A stretch of 64,000 nt of DNA. Source: UBA2882 sp964619485 (GTDB taxonomy: Bacteria > Bacillota > Clostridia > Lachnospirales > Lachnospiraceae). Shown here piece after piece: positions 16,100-25,728 of the stretch. Where the stretch lies: positions 8,462-72,461 of the forward strand of contig CAZUCI010000004.1 in NCBI GenBank assembly GCA_964619485.1. Reading direction: 5' to 3'. The notes under the pieces are model-generated. The model did no database searches and was not told the origin of the DNA. It worked only from the letters and a program-made list of their open reading frames with translations. The stretch's first letter is position 1. Each line of letters opens with the position of its first letter. Made by a program: the position numbers and the translations under genes.

Positions 16100-18262
16100 A
16101 TGAGAATTATCAAAAGAAGCGGAAAGGAAGTCAGCTTCGACATTTCCAAAATTATGGCGGCGGTGCAGAAGGCAAACCGCGAGGTATCAGAGAAGAAGAG
16201 AATGACACCGGAGCAGATTGATCGGATTTCATTTACCGTGGAACAGATCTGCGAGGAAATGACCCATACTCCATCGGTGGAGGAAATCCAGGATATGGTG
16301 GAAAACCAGATTATGGAGCAGCAGGCTTTTGAGGTTGCGCGTAAATATATTACTTATCGCTATAAGAGAGCCCTGGTTCGTAAATCTAATTCTACAGATG
16401 AGCAGATTCTCACTCTGATTGAGTGTAAAAACGAGGAAGTTAAGCAGGAGAATTCCAATAAAAATCCTGTTGTCAACAGTGTTCAGCGTGACTATATGGC
16501 AGGGGAGGTCAGCAAGGATATCACCAGAAGATTTCTGCTTCCACCTGATATTGTAAGAGCACATGAGGAGGGCATTATTCACTTCCATGATGCGGATTAT
16601 TTTGCACAGCATATGCATAACTGCTGTCTGGTAAATCTGGAGGATATGCTTCAGAACGGTACTGTAATCAGTGAGACTATGATTGACACACCGAAGAGCT
16701 TTTCCACGGCCTGCAACATTGCGACCCAGAGTATTGCTCAGATTGCCAGCAGCCAGTATGGTGGACAGAGTATCACCCTGTCGCATCTTGCTCCGTTTGT
16801 TGATGTGAGCCGCCAGAAGCTGAGACGCAATGTCACCAAGGAATTTCAGGACGCAGGTCTTCCGATGGATGAAGAAAAAATCAATCTGGTTGCAGAAATG
16901 CGTGTGAAAGAGGAAATTGAGCGTGGCGTTCAGATGATTCAGTATCAGGTAATCACCCTTATGACCACCAATGGGCAGGCACCCTTTGTGACGGTATTTT
17001 TGTATTTAAATGAGGTTCCGGAGGGAAGGACCAGAGATGATCTTGCAATGGTCATTGAGGAGATGCTCAAACAGAGAATCCTTGGCGTTAAAAATGAGAA
17101 GGGTGTATATATTACCCCAGCTTTTCCAAAACTGATTTATGTGTTGGAGGAGGATAATGTCAGAGAGGGAACCAGATATTGGAATATCACGAAGCTTGCA
17201 GCAAAATGCACGGCCAAGAGAATGGTTCCTGATTATATTTCCGAGAAAATCATGAAGGAACTGAAGCAGGGCTACTGCTATCCATGTATGGGCTGCCGCT
17301 CCTTCCTGACGGTCTATCATACAGAGGATGGAAAACCAAAATTCTATAGCCGTTTTAATCAGGGCGTTGTCACATTAAATCTGGTAGATGTGGCATGCTC
17401 CTCCGAGAGAGATATTGATAAATTCTGGTCCATTATGGATGAGAGACTGAAGATGTGTTATCGCGCATTGATGTGCAGACACAATAGATTAAAGGGTACA
17501 CCGTCAGATGTTGCACCGATTTTATGGCAGTATGGTGCCCTGGCACGTTTGAAAAAGGGTGAGACCCTGGATAAGCTTTTGTATGGTGGCTATTCTACAA
17601 TTTCTCTTGGCTATGCAGGTCTATGTGAATGTACCAGATATATGACCGGAAAATCGCATACAGATCCGGCGGCAACACCATTTGCACTTCAGGTTATGCA
17701 GCATTTGAACGATGCCTGTGCAAAATGGAGAGAAGAGACAAACATTGATTTCAGCTTATATGGAACACCGCTTGAATCAACAACCTACAAATTTGCAAAA
17801 TGTCTCCAGAAGCGTTTTGGCATGATTGAAGGGGTGACCGATAAAAACTACATTACAAACAGCTATCACATCCATGTAACAGAGGATATTGATGCTTTCA
17901 GCAAGCTGAGCTTCGAGGCGCAGTTCCAGAAGCTGTCACCTGGTGGTGCGGTCAGCTACGTAGAGGTTCCGAATATGCAGAATAATCTGGATGCTGTTCT
18001 GGCACTGATGCAGCATATCTATGACAATATTATGTATGCCGAGCTGAACACCAAGAGTGACTACTGTCAGAAGTGTGGTTTTGACGGAGAAATCCAGATT
18101 GTCAAGGACGAGGACGGCAAGCTGGTATGGGAATGTCCATGCTGCGGCAACAGAGATCAGGAAACCATGAATGTGGCAAGAAGAACCTGCGGTTATATCG
18201 GAACCCAGTTCTGGAATCAGGGACGTACCCAGGAGATTCAGGAGAGAGTTCTTCATTTATAA
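16100..18262 (+). CDS. nrdD: Anaerobic (class III) ribonucleoside-triphosphate reductase
   Basis: Glycyl-radical enzyme that reduces ribonucleoside triphosphates to deoxyribonucleotides without oxygen. An ATP-cone regulatory domain (residues about 1-95, MRIIKRSGKEVSFDISKI) precedes the barrel. The C-terminus holds two CxxC pairs that bind zinc (CQKCGF and CPCCG) and the glycyl-radical loop RRTCGYIG. At 720 residues it has normal length. ATG 16100 follows GAGGGGCGG. The activase gene nrdG starts 24 bases after its stop. Expression is probably controlled by NrdR through the boxes at 15859-15905 and perhaps by the structured leader. Confidence 0.97.
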   Translation: MRIIKRSGKEVSFDISKIMAAVQKANREVSEKKRMTPEQIDRISFTVEQICEEMTHTPSVEEIQDMVENQIMEQQAFEVARKYITYRYKRALVRKSNSTDEQILTLIECKNEEVKQENSNKNPVVNSVQRDYMAGEVSKDITRRFLLPPDIVRAHEEGIIHFHDADYFAQHMHNCCLVNLEDMLQNGTVISETMIDTPKSFSTACNIATQSIAQIASSQYGGQSITLSHLAPFVDVSRQKLRRNVTKEFQDAGLPMDEEKINLVAEMRVKEEIERGVQMIQYQVITLMTTNGQAPFVTVFLYLNEVPEGRTRDDLAMVIEEMLKQRILGVKNEKGVYITPAFPKLIYVLEEDNVREGTRYWNITKLAAKCTAKRMVPDYISEKIMKELKQGYCYPCMGCRSFLTVYHTEDGKPKFYSRFNQGVVTLNLVDVACSSERDIDKFWSIMDERLKMCYRALMCRHNRLKGTPSDVAPILWQYGALARLKKGETLDKLLYGGYSTISLGYAGLCECTRYMTGKSHTDPAATPFALQVMQHLNDACAKWREETNIDFSLYGTPLESTTYKFAKCLQKRFGMIEGVTDKNYITNSYHIHVTEDIDAFSKLSFEAQFQKLSPGGAVSYVEVPNMQNNLDAVLALMQHIYDNIMYAELNTKSDYCQKCGFDGEIQIVKDEDGKLVWECPCCGNRDQETMNVARRTCGYIGTQFWNQGRTQEIQERVLHL

Positions 18263-18286
18263 AAAGAGAATGACAGGTGAAAAATC

Positions 18287-18838
18287 ATGAATTATGCTTC
18301 CATAAAAAAGACCGACATTGCCAATGGCCCGGGAGTTCGGGTATCCCTGTTTGTTTCAGGCTGTACCCACCATTGTAAGGAATGCTTCAATCCGGAAACC
18401 TGGAATTTTGCATATGGAGAGCAGTTCGATGAAAAAGTACAGGAAATGCTTCTAAGGGCACTTGCACCATCCCACATTCAGGGGCTGACGCTTTTGGGTG
18501 GTGAGCCCATGGAGCCGGAAAATCAAAGGGGACTTCTTCCCTTTGTCAAAAGAGTCAGAGAGGAATATCCTCAAAAATCCATCTGGTGTTTTACCGGCTA
18601 TACACTGGAAACAGATCTGTTGGGTGTACCTACAGATTCCCAGGAAGGCTGTGGAAGGGCAAGATGCGAGGTTACAGATGAATTTTTATCCAATCTGGAT
18701 GTGCTGGTCGATGGGGAGTTTCAGATTGCAAAAAAGGATATCCGGTTAAAATTCCGGGGCTCCTCCAATCAGAGAATTTTAGATATTCCGGCGTCGCTGG
18801 AGCATAAAAAAGGGATATGGATGGAAGAATATAGATAG
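18287..18838 (+). CDS. nrdG: Anaerobic ribonucleotide reductase-activating protein
   Basis: Radical-SAM enzyme that generates the glycyl radical on NrdD using a [4Fe-4S] cluster. The cluster motif CTHHCKECFN (CX3CX2C) is at residues about 26-33, followed by the SAM-binding LLGGEP segment and a WCFTGYTLE stretch typical of NrdG. The 183-residue length is normal. The 3' end and the bases just after the stop contain a short tandem duplication of GAATATAGATAGAA, which repeats the final codons without altering the frame. Confidence 0.95.
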   Translation: MNYASIKKTDIANGPGVRVSLFVSGCTHHCKECFNPETWNFAYGEQFDEKVQEMLLRALAPSHIQGLTLLGGEPMEPENQRGLLPFVKRVREEYPQKSIWCFTGYTLETDLLGVPTDSQEGCGRARCEVTDEFLSNLDVLVDGEFQIAKKDIRLKFRGSSNQRILDIPASLEHKKGIWMEEYR

Positions 18839-18862
18839 AAGAATATAGAAGAATATAGATAG
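18824..18862 (+). repeat. Tandem duplication across the nrdG stop codon
   Basis: Near-identical copies of a GAATATAGATAGAA-like unit (18827-18862) span the last codons and stop of nrdG and the following spacer. It looks like recent slippage. Confidence 0.6.
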
Positions 18863-18901
18863 ACATCAGGACATGCCAGATTGCTTTAAGGAGGAAACCA
18901 T

Positions 18902-19504
18902 ATGAATCAGAAAGCAATGTTTCAGCTAAGCTATGGGTTATTTGTTTTGTCGGCCAAAGAGGACGGCAAACAGAATGGCTGCATTATCAATACTGCCATG
19001 CAGGTGACCAGTGATCCGCTTCGCATCAGTGTCACGGTAAACAAAGGGAACAGAACCTGCGAAATGATTGAGAAAACAGATGAATTTAATTTATCTGTTT
19101 TGACTGAACAGACAGATTTTGCTGTGTTTAGACATTTTGGATTTCAGAGCGGAAGAGATACAGAAAAGTTTGAGGGCTGGGGCTTTAAGGAGAAGGCAGA
19201 AAATGGAATTTATTATCTGACCCACTGTACCAATGCCTATATCAGCGGCAAGGTAATGCAGAAGGTGGATTTGGGAACCCATATCATGTTTATTGCAGAT
19301 GTGACTGCAGCAGAGGTGCTTTCAGATGTTCCGTCTACTACCTATACCTATTATCAGAACAATATCAAACCTGCACCAGAGGCAAAAAAGACGGCAGGAT
19401 GGACCTGCACAGTATGTGGTTATGTCTATGAGGGAGAGGAGCTTCCGGCTGATTTTATCTGCCCTCTCTGCAAACATGGGGCGGAGGCCTTTGTAAAAAA
19501 CTGA
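18902..19504 (+). CDS. Flavin reductase-like protein fused to rubredoxin (Hrb-like)
   Basis: Predicted soluble electron carrier. Residues about 1-150 form a flavin reductase-like FMN-binding domain (GCIINTAMQVTSDPLRISVTVNKGN, SVLTEQTD). After a linker, residues about 165-198 are a rubredoxin domain with two iron-binding pairs, CTVCGY and CPLCKHG. This architecture matches high-molecular-weight rubredoxin of acetogens, known to pass electrons to flavodiiron proteins that reduce oxygen or NO. Placement after nrdDG suggests a protective or redox role for oxygen-sensitive enzymes, but that is inference. ATG 18902 has AAGGAGG upstream. Confidence 0.88.
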   Translation: MNQKAMFQLSYGLFVLSAKEDGKQNGCIINTAMQVTSDPLRISVTVNKGNRTCEMIEKTDEFNLSVLTEQTDFAVFRHFGFQSGRDTEKFEGWGFKEKAENGIYYLTHCTNAYISGKVMQKVDLGTHIMFIADVTAAEVLSDVPSTTYTYYQNNIKPAPEAKKTAGWTCTVCGYVYEGEELPADFICPLCKHGAEAFVKN

Positions 19505-19544
19505 CAGAGGTCTGAAAAAAGAATAGAAATCTAGGAGAAAAATT

Positions 19545-20687
19545 ATGAAGTTCATGCATTTATCGGACCTTCATATTGGAAAACGGGTGAATGAGTACTC
19601 TATGATCGAGGATCAGAAGGAAATTCTGAGACAGATCATAATGCTTGCCGATGAGGAAAAACCAGATGGAATACTGATCGCCGGGGATATTTACGATAAG
19701 AATATCCCGGTGGTGGAGGCAGTAAATCTGTTTGACTGGTTTTTGACTTTGATTGCAAAGAGGAAAATCCCCGTTTTTTTAATTAGTGGAAATCATGACT
19801 CGGCAGAGCGGCTGGCATTTGGGCGCGAACTGATGAAGGAGAGCCGGATTTACATAGCAAACAGATATGAAGGGAAAATTGAACGGGTCGAGCTTGAGGA
19901 TGAATATGGAAAATTGTATATTCATATGATTCCCTTTGTAAAACCCATGATTGTAAACCATTGGCTGCCGGACGTGAATGCCGGAGATTATGAGGAGGCT
20001 TTTGCAGCAGTGATGGATTCCCTGCAGCTTGACTGCAGCCAGCGAAATGTTATCATAGCCCATCAGTTTTTGACGGGAGCAAGCCGCAGTGACTCGGAGG
20101 AGATTTCCGTTGGTGGACTTGATGATATCAGCTTTGAGGTTTTTGATGGTATTGATTATGCAGCGCTTGGACATATTCATGGACCGCAGAGAATCGGACG
20201 TGATCAAATCCGCTATTGTGGAAGTCCGTTGAAATATTCCTTCTCGGAAGAAAAACACCATAAGTCAGTGACCTTTGTTACATTAAGAGAAAAGGGAAAC
20301 GTGGAAATAAAAACAAGGGAGCTGACACCACTGCATGATATGCGTCATATCAGAGGAAGTTACCAGGAGATAACGGCCAGAGAGTATTATGAGGAGGGCA
20401 GCCTTTCCCGGGAGGATTATTTATGGATTACACTGACTGATGAAGAGGACATCCCCCAGGTGCTTGGAAAGCTTGGAGCGGTTTATCCTAATATCATGAA
20501 GCTGGACTATGATAATAAGCGGACAAGGAGTGTGGGAATTTCGCTGCAGAACCTCAGTGAAAAAAAGCAGAATCCCATGGAGCTGTTCGGGGATTTTTAT
20601 GAGAAGCAAAACGGAAGGAAAATGAGTGAGGAGCAGGAGGAGTATCTGCAGAAAAAAATGGAAGATATCTGGGGGGAGAAAAAATGA
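19545..20687 (+). CDS. sbcD: Exonuclease subunit SbcD
   Basis: Mn-dependent nuclease subunit of the SbcCD (Mre11-Rad50 type) complex that opens hairpins and processes blocked DNA ends. Calcineurin-like phosphoesterase motifs are in order: SDLHIG (residue about 7), GDIYD, SGNHDS, AHQF and GHIHGP. The C-terminal part is the capping domain. Length is 380 residues. ATG 19545 follows AGGAG. The stop overlaps the start of sbcC by four bases, giving translational coupling of the complex. Confidence 0.95.
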   Translation: MKFMHLSDLHIGKRVNEYSMIEDQKEILRQIIMLADEEKPDGILIAGDIYDKNIPVVEAVNLFDWFLTLIAKRKIPVFLISGNHDSAERLAFGRELMKESRIYIANRYEGKIERVELEDEYGKLYIHMIPFVKPMIVNHWLPDVNAGDYEEAFAAVMDSLQLDCSQRNVIIAHQFLTGASRSDSEEISVGGLDDISFEVFDGIDYAALGHIHGPQRIGRDQIRYCGSPLKYSFSEEKHHKSVTFVTLREKGNVEIKTRELTPLHDMRHIRGSYQEITAREYYEEGSLSREDYLWITLTDEEDIPQVLGKLGAVYPNIMKLDYDNKRTRSVGISLQNLSEKKQNPMELFGDFYEKQNGRKMSEEQEEYLQKKMEDIWGEKK

Positions 20688-23530
20688 AGCCATTGAAATT
20701 GATCATGTCTGCATTTGGTCCCTATGCAGGTGTGGAATGTATTGATTTTTCCAGATTTAGTAATGTGGGACTATATTTGATCACGGGAGATACCGGTGCC
20801 GGAAAAACGACGATTTTTGATGCACTGAGCTTTGCATTGTTTGGGGAGAGCAGCGGGGGAAACAGAACCCCGGCCATGCTGCGCTCCAAGCTTGCGGAAA
20901 GTGAGACAAGAACCTATGTAACACTGGTGTTTTCCTACCATGGAAATCAATATGAGGTTACCAGAAATCCGGAGTATGACCGTCCAAAGAGCAGAGGCGA
21001 GGGATGGACAAAGGAAAAGGCGGATGCCTCTTTGAGTATGCCCGATAATAGTGTGATTACGGGAAATCAGGCAGTTAGCAGGAAAATCAAGGAGATACTT
21101 GGAATCAACATAGAACAGTTTTTTCAAATCGCCATGATTGCACAGGGAGATTTTTTAAAGCTGCTTTTGGCAGATACGCAGAAGCGAAGCGAGATTTTCA
21201 GAGAGCTGTTTAGAACGGGCAATTATAATAGGCTGCAGGAGCAGCTCAGGCGGGAAAGCAGTGAGCTGAAAGCGCAGTGCGAAGGGACGACATCATCCCT
21301 GGCGCAGTATATTTCCCAGATTGTATGTCCGGCTGACAGTGTCTACGAGGCAGAGCTGGAAGAAAAAAGAAAAACAGGTCCTGCTGTTTTGGCACAGGAG
21401 ACAGAGGAGCTGCTGAAAAAAATTACAACAGAGATTTCTGGAAAAATCCAGAAGGTTCAGAATCAGCGGCAGGAAAATGACAGGGAAATAGCAGCTGTTG
21501 ACCAGGAGCTGGGAAAAACCACAGCGTTGAAAAAGGCACAGCAGCAGTATGAACAGGAACAGCTTGAGCTTGAGGCTGTAGGGGAACGGCTTGTGCAGGC
21601 GGAGGCACTCTATCATGCGGTTTTGGAAGAAAACCGGAATAAGTCTGAGCTTAGCACACAGATTTTGCTGGAGAATGCTGCACTGAAGGAATATGATGCC
21701 CTGGAGGAGGCCCGAAGCGGTCTGGGTAAGGCTTCTTTGGAAATGAGCAGAAAAGCCGGACAGCTAAAGGCTGATGGGGCAAGGCTTGAAAAAGGAAAAG
21801 AAGAAATCCGGGTGAAGGAGGAGCAGCTTGAAGGAATAGGAAACCCTCAGGCAGAGGTTGCCAGACTTTTGGGGACAGTGGCTTCTCTGAAGCAGGGCGG
21901 GGAGCAGATTTCCCGTGGCATAGCGTTGGTGGACAGTTTGGGAAAACTCTTTTCAGAGCGAAAAAAGGCACAGGAGAGCTATCAGAAGGAGGCAGCACTG
22001 TCCGACGAGGCAAAGGCAGAGCAGGTCAGGCTGGAACGTGTTTTTTATGATGCACAGGCAGGAATTCTGGCACAAAAGCTGCAGGATAACTGTCCATGCC
22101 CTGTATGTGGCTCTACGGTGCATCCCATGCCGGCCGGATTGGAGCAGCATGCTGTGCCAACCCAGGAGGAATTAAAGAAAAAGAAAGAGAATTGTGATAA
22201 ACTGGCAAAGAAAGCCGAGAATACAGCACTTTTATGCAAAGAGAAGGAAAGCCTGTTCCAGTCCGGAGTGGAACAGCTTAAGGAGCCTGTTCTGTGGAGC
22301 GGACTGGAGCAGGAGAAGAAAGAAGCCTGTCAGATGTTTCTGGGTGAGCTTGAGACCGGGAGAGAACAGCTGTCAGAGTTCTTTGAATTTTTGGCGGTGT
22401 GCAGACAGGAGAATGAGGAGAAGCTTTTTAAGATCAGTAAGGCATTGCAGGAGCAGGAGAAGCTGTCGGCAAAGGAGAAGCGGCTGAAAAAGGAAATCCC
22501 AGACCAGAAGGCTTTATTGGAAAAAATGGAGCAGGCAGTCAATGAAAAAAAGCAGGATGTGGTCGGACTTGAGGAAAAATGCCGTAATCTTAAAGAACAG
22601 ATTGACAGACAGCAAAAAAAGTTGAAGTATGAATCTAAGGAGGAAGCACTTACGCAGCTTGCATCCATTCAGAAAAACGTTGAAAGCATGGAGGAAAAGG
22701 AGAAGCAGGCAAAGCTTTCCCTGGACGGGCTTTCGGATCAGAAGAAGAAAACGGAGGCAAGTCTTGACACGCTGAGGGCACAGCTGGAAAATCAGAGTGC
22801 GGAAATCAAATCTTTGGAGCAGCTTACCCTTCAAAAGCAGGCACTGCTTGCTCGTAAGGCAGAGTTAGCAGAGGCTTACGAATCACTGCATGTTATGGAA
22901 GAAGGAAACAGAGCGATTCAAAAAAGTATTGCTGAAAAGCTAACAGAGCTAAAAAGGCAGGAGCAGCGTTTACAGATGGTAGCGGCGCTGGCTGGTACTG
23001 CAAATGGAACCATTAGCGGGCATGATAAGATTACACTGGAAACCTATGTCCAAATACAGTATTTTGACCGCATTATTGCAAGGGCAAATGTTCATTTTAT
23101 GAAAATGACAGACGCTCGCTTTGAGCTTGTTCGACAGGAGGAGGCCTCCAATTTAAAGAGTCAGAGTGGATTGGAGCTGTCTGTTGTGGATCACTATCAG
23201 CCTGGACAGGATGCGGGCAGACGCAGTGTGAAGTCGTTATCAGGAGGAGAATCCTTTTTGGCGGCTCTTTCCATGGCATTGGGAATGAGCGAAGAGATCA
23301 GCCAGAGTGCAGGTGGAATTGAGCTGGATGCCATGTTTGTGGATGAGGGCTTTGGTTCGTTGGACGAGGAAGCATTAAAGCGGGCGATTGAGGCATTACA
23401 GGAGTTATCAACAGCTAACCGCTCCATAGGAATTATCAGCCATGTGGCAGAGCTTAAGCTGCGTATGGAGAAGCAGATTGTAGTAAAACATGATAAACTA
23501 AAGGGAAGCAGAGTGGAAATAATAGCGTGA
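20684..23530 (+). CDS. sbcC: Exonuclease subunit SbcC (Rad50-like ATPase)
   Basis: ATPase arm of SbcCD. The N-terminal lobe has Walker A GDTGAGKTT (residues about 35-43). Long coiled coils flank a zinc hook CPVC at about residue 471. The C-terminal lobe has the signature SLSGGESFLAALSMALG, Walker B DAMFVDEGFGSLD and the H-loop near IISHV. The 948 residues lie within the usual range. The Q-loop region (AMIAQGDFLKLLLAD) is intact. It overlaps sfsA by four bases. Confidence 0.96.
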   Translation: MKPLKLIMSAFGPYAGVECIDFSRFSNVGLYLITGDTGAGKTTIFDALSFALFGESSGGNRTPAMLRSKLAESETRTYVTLVFSYHGNQYEVTRNPEYDRPKSRGEGWTKEKADASLSMPDNSVITGNQAVSRKIKEILGINIEQFFQIAMIAQGDFLKLLLADTQKRSEIFRELFRTGNYNRLQEQLRRESSELKAQCEGTTSSLAQYISQIVCPADSVYEAELEEKRKTGPAVLAQETEELLKKITTEISGKIQKVQNQRQENDREIAAVDQELGKTTALKKAQQQYEQEQLELEAVGERLVQAEALYHAVLEENRNKSELSTQILLENAALKEYDALEEARSGLGKASLEMSRKAGQLKADGARLEKGKEEIRVKEEQLEGIGNPQAEVARLLGTVASLKQGGEQISRGIALVDSLGKLFSERKKAQESYQKEAALSDEAKAEQVRLERVFYDAQAGILAQKLQDNCPCPVCGSTVHPMPAGLEQHAVPTQEELKKKKENCDKLAKKAENTALLCKEKESLFQSGVEQLKEPVLWSGLEQEKKEACQMFLGELETGREQLSEFFEFLAVCRQENEEKLFKISKALQEQEKLSAKEKRLKKEIPDQKALLEKMEQAVNEKKQDVVGLEEKCRNLKEQIDRQQKKLKYESKEEALTQLASIQKNVESMEEKEKQAKLSLDGLSDQKKKTEASLDTLRAQLENQSAEIKSLEQLTLQKQALLARKAELAEAYESLHVMEEGNRAIQKSIAEKLTELKRQEQRLQMVAALAGTANGTISGHDKITLETYVQIQYFDRIIARANVHFMKMTDARFELVRQEEASNLKSQSGLELSVVDHYQPGQDAGRRSVKSLSGGESFLAALSMALGMSEEISQSAGGIELDAMFVDEGFGSLDEEALKRAIEALQELSTANRSIGIISHVAELKLRMEKQIVVKHDKLKGSRVEIIA

Positions 23531-24261
23531 GGTATGAAAAGATAACAGAGGGCAGATTTATGTCGCGCCCCAATCGATTTATTGCACAGGTTGAAATAGA
23601 TGGTAAAATAGAAACGGTTCATGTAAAAAACACAGGCAGATGTAAAGAATTATTGCAGCCGGGGTGTACCGTTTTTCTGGAACGGGCTTCCAATCCTGAC
23701 CGTAAGACCCTGTATGATCTTGTGGCAGTGAAAAAGGGAGAGCTGCTTATCAATATGGACTCCCAGCTGCCCAATGCAGTGCTGTTTGAATGGCTGTGGG
23801 AGAACAGGGAGAGCTTTTCCATCGGGGAGCTGAGACGGGAAGTGAAGTATGGAAATTCCCGTTTTGACCTGTATGGAAAGAGAATGGACGGACAGCCCTT
23901 TTTTATTGAGGTAAAGGGCGTTACCTTAGAGGAGGACGGCGTTGTACGTTTTCCGGATGCTCCGACGCAGAGAGGCCTAAAGCATGTGGAGGAGCTGATT
24001 GCAGCAAAGGAAAATGGCTATGAGTGTGCAATTGTGTTTGTCATCCAGATGGAGCAGGCCAGGTATCTGGAACCGAACTATGAGACTCAGCCGGCCTTTG
24101 GGGAAGCACTTAAAAGGGCAAGAGCCCACGGAGTGAAGGTGGTGGCATTCTGCTGCAGGGTGAAGCCGGATGAAATGTGTATTGAAAGGCCGGTGGAGGT
24201 CAGATTACAAAGAGGATATGATAAGGAAGAAGATAGGATAAGGAAGAGGACAGACAAATGA
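23527..24261 (+). CDS. sfsA: SfsA family DNA/RNA nuclease-like protein
   Basis: SfsA proteins have an OB-fold N-terminal domain and a PD-(D/E)xK nuclease-like domain; the name comes from an old sugar-fermentation phenotype in E. coli and the physiological role is unsettled. Visible are RPNRFIAQVEIDG, VKNTGRCKELLQPG, the catalytic-like FFIEVKGVTLE and GYECAIVFVIQM. Start is GTG 23527, overlapping the sbcC stop; no other in-frame start preserves the conserved N-terminus. Length of 244 residues is normal. Confidence 0.92.
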   Translation: MRYEKITEGRFMSRPNRFIAQVEIDGKIETVHVKNTGRCKELLQPGCTVFLERASNPDRKTLYDLVAVKKGELLINMDSQLPNAVLFEWLWENRESFSIGELRREVKYGNSRFDLYGKRMDGQPFFIEVKGVTLEEDGVVRFPDAPTQRGLKHVEELIAAKENGYECAIVFVIQMEQARYLEPNYETQPAFGEALKRARAHGVKVVAFCCRVKPDEMCIERPVEVRLQRGYDKEEDRIRKRTDK

Positions 24262-25118
24262 TACAGGATATAGCACCACACAGATATGATGTAACCTTTC
24301 GGGAAGCAGTCATTGCAGAGGAGGATTATGTTTTATATTATAAAGAGGGAAAGGCATTGACCGGCAGATGCGGGGATGAGGTGACGTTTCCCACAGTTGC
24401 CCGGTTCAGAGAACAGGTGAAAACGAAGCTGCAGGACTTTATTTATCTGTTTTCCATTGATCAGAAGCAGTTCTGGGGAATGCCCTTTTATGAACAGACG
24501 GTAAAGGAGTGGACAGGCTTTTCCTATGAACCGGTGAACCAGTTTCGATTCCTGGAGCCGATGTATCTGTCCTTTGCAGGCATTACCGGCTATCAGATGC
24601 ATACCTTTTACCGGGGACATCAGTATTGTGCAGCCTGTGGCAGGAAGCTTGCTGTGGATGGGAAGGAACGCGCCATGCGCTGCGACGCATGTGGAAAGGT
24701 ATATTATCCGGTTATCTGTCCAAGCGTCATTGTAGCTTTGACTGACAAAGATAAAATTCTGCTGACAAAATATCAGGCGACACACAGCAGCTACCGCAAT
24801 TATGCGTTGATTGCAGGCTATGGCGAAATAGGAGAGAGCCTGGAGGAAACTGTCAGAAGAGAGGTATTTGAAGAGGTCGGTCTTCATGTAAAGAACATCC
24901 GTTACTATAAAAGTCAGCCGTGGTCCTTTTCCGGAGCACTTTTGACAGGATTTTTCTGTGAGGTGGATGGAGATGATACCATCACGCTGGAGGAGGATGA
25001 GCTGTGTGAGGCGGAATGGTTCAGGAGAGACTGCATTCCGGTAAATCCATCCAGAATTTCACTGACCAATGAGATGATTGAATACTTTAGACATGGGAGA
25101 ATAATGGAGCATGAGTAA
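24258..25118 (+). CDS. nudC: NAD(+) diphosphatase, NudC type
   Basis: Nudix hydrolase that splits NAD(H) and, in characterised members, removes NAD caps from RNA. An N-terminal domain is followed by a four-cysteine zinc ribbon (CAACGRK and CDACGKV), the Nudix box GEIGESLEETVRREVFEEVG with all metal-binding residues, and the NudC-specific SQPWSFSGALL. The start ATG overlaps the sfsA stop. Length 286 residues. Zinc ribbon plus SQPW motif make this a NudC rather than a generic Nudix protein. Confidence 0.92.
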   Translation: MIQDIAPHRYDVTFREAVIAEEDYVLYYKEGKALTGRCGDEVTFPTVARFREQVKTKLQDFIYLFSIDQKQFWGMPFYEQTVKEWTGFSYEPVNQFRFLEPMYLSFAGITGYQMHTFYRGHQYCAACGRKLAVDGKERAMRCDACGKVYYPVICPSVIVALTDKDKILLTKYQATHSSYRNYALIAGYGEIGESLEETVRREVFEEVGLHVKNIRYYKSQPWSFSGALLTGFFCEVDGDDTITLEEDELCEAEWFRRDCIPVNPSRISLTNEMIEYFRHGRIMEHE

Positions 25119-25719
25119 GAAAAAGAGAATGAAAGCAAAGAAAATGATTTTGGTAACCAGCCCACCGGCCTGTGGAAAAACCTATATTTCCAAACAGATT
25201 GCCAAAAATCTGAAGCATATTGTCTATCTGGACAAGGACAGCCTGATTCCTCTATCCAAGCGGATTTTTGCCGTTGCGGGGGAAGAATATAACCGCAGCT
25301 CGGACTTTTTTGAAGAAAATATCAGAAATTATGAATATGAAGCAATTCTGGAAATTGCCATGGAGGCTTTGGAGTATGATGATAAGGTGCTGATCAATGC
25401 GCCTTTTACAAGGGAAGTCAGGGATAAAGCATATGTGGATGCACTGAGAGAGCGGCTTCAAAAGCACAATACAAGACTGGTGGTCATCTGGGTTGACACG
25501 GATGTGGAGGTTTGCCATCAGAGAATGATTGAAAGAAATTCAGACCGTGATAAATGGAAACTGGAGCATTGGGAAGACTATGTTTCAGGGATTAATTTCA
25601 ATATTCCAACACCTCTTGATGACCCGGCGATTAAGGATGACCTTCTGGTTTTTCAAAATTCTTCTGATGAGGAATATGAGGCGTCCATGAATGAAATCCT
25701 GAAAATACTGGAAGAGTAG
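25111..25719 (+). CDS. P-loop NTPase/kinase of unknown substrate
   Basis: Small AAA/kinase-like protein of 202 residues. The phosphate-binding loop reads TSPPACGKT at about residues 14-22, lacking the usual first glycine of GxxxxGKT; a lysine-rich start precedes it. A later VVIWVDTDVEVCHQRMIERNSDRD segment resembles the lid and arginine-rich region of zeta-toxin/gluconate-kinase-like small-molecule kinases. It overlaps nudC by eight bases and precedes a HAD phosphatase. I cannot name a substrate; the neighbours suggest nucleotide or sugar-phosphate housekeeping. Confidence 0.8.
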   Translation: MSKKKRMKAKKMILVTSPPACGKTYISKQIAKNLKHIVYLDKDSLIPLSKRIFAVAGEEYNRSSDFFEENIRNYEYEAILEIAMEALEYDDKVLINAPFTREVRDKAYVDALRERLQKHNTRLVVIWVDTDVEVCHQRMIERNSDRDKWKLEHWEDYVSGINFNIPTPLDDPAIKDDLLVFQNSSDEEYEASMNEILKILEE

Positions 25720-25728
25720 GAGCAAGCA

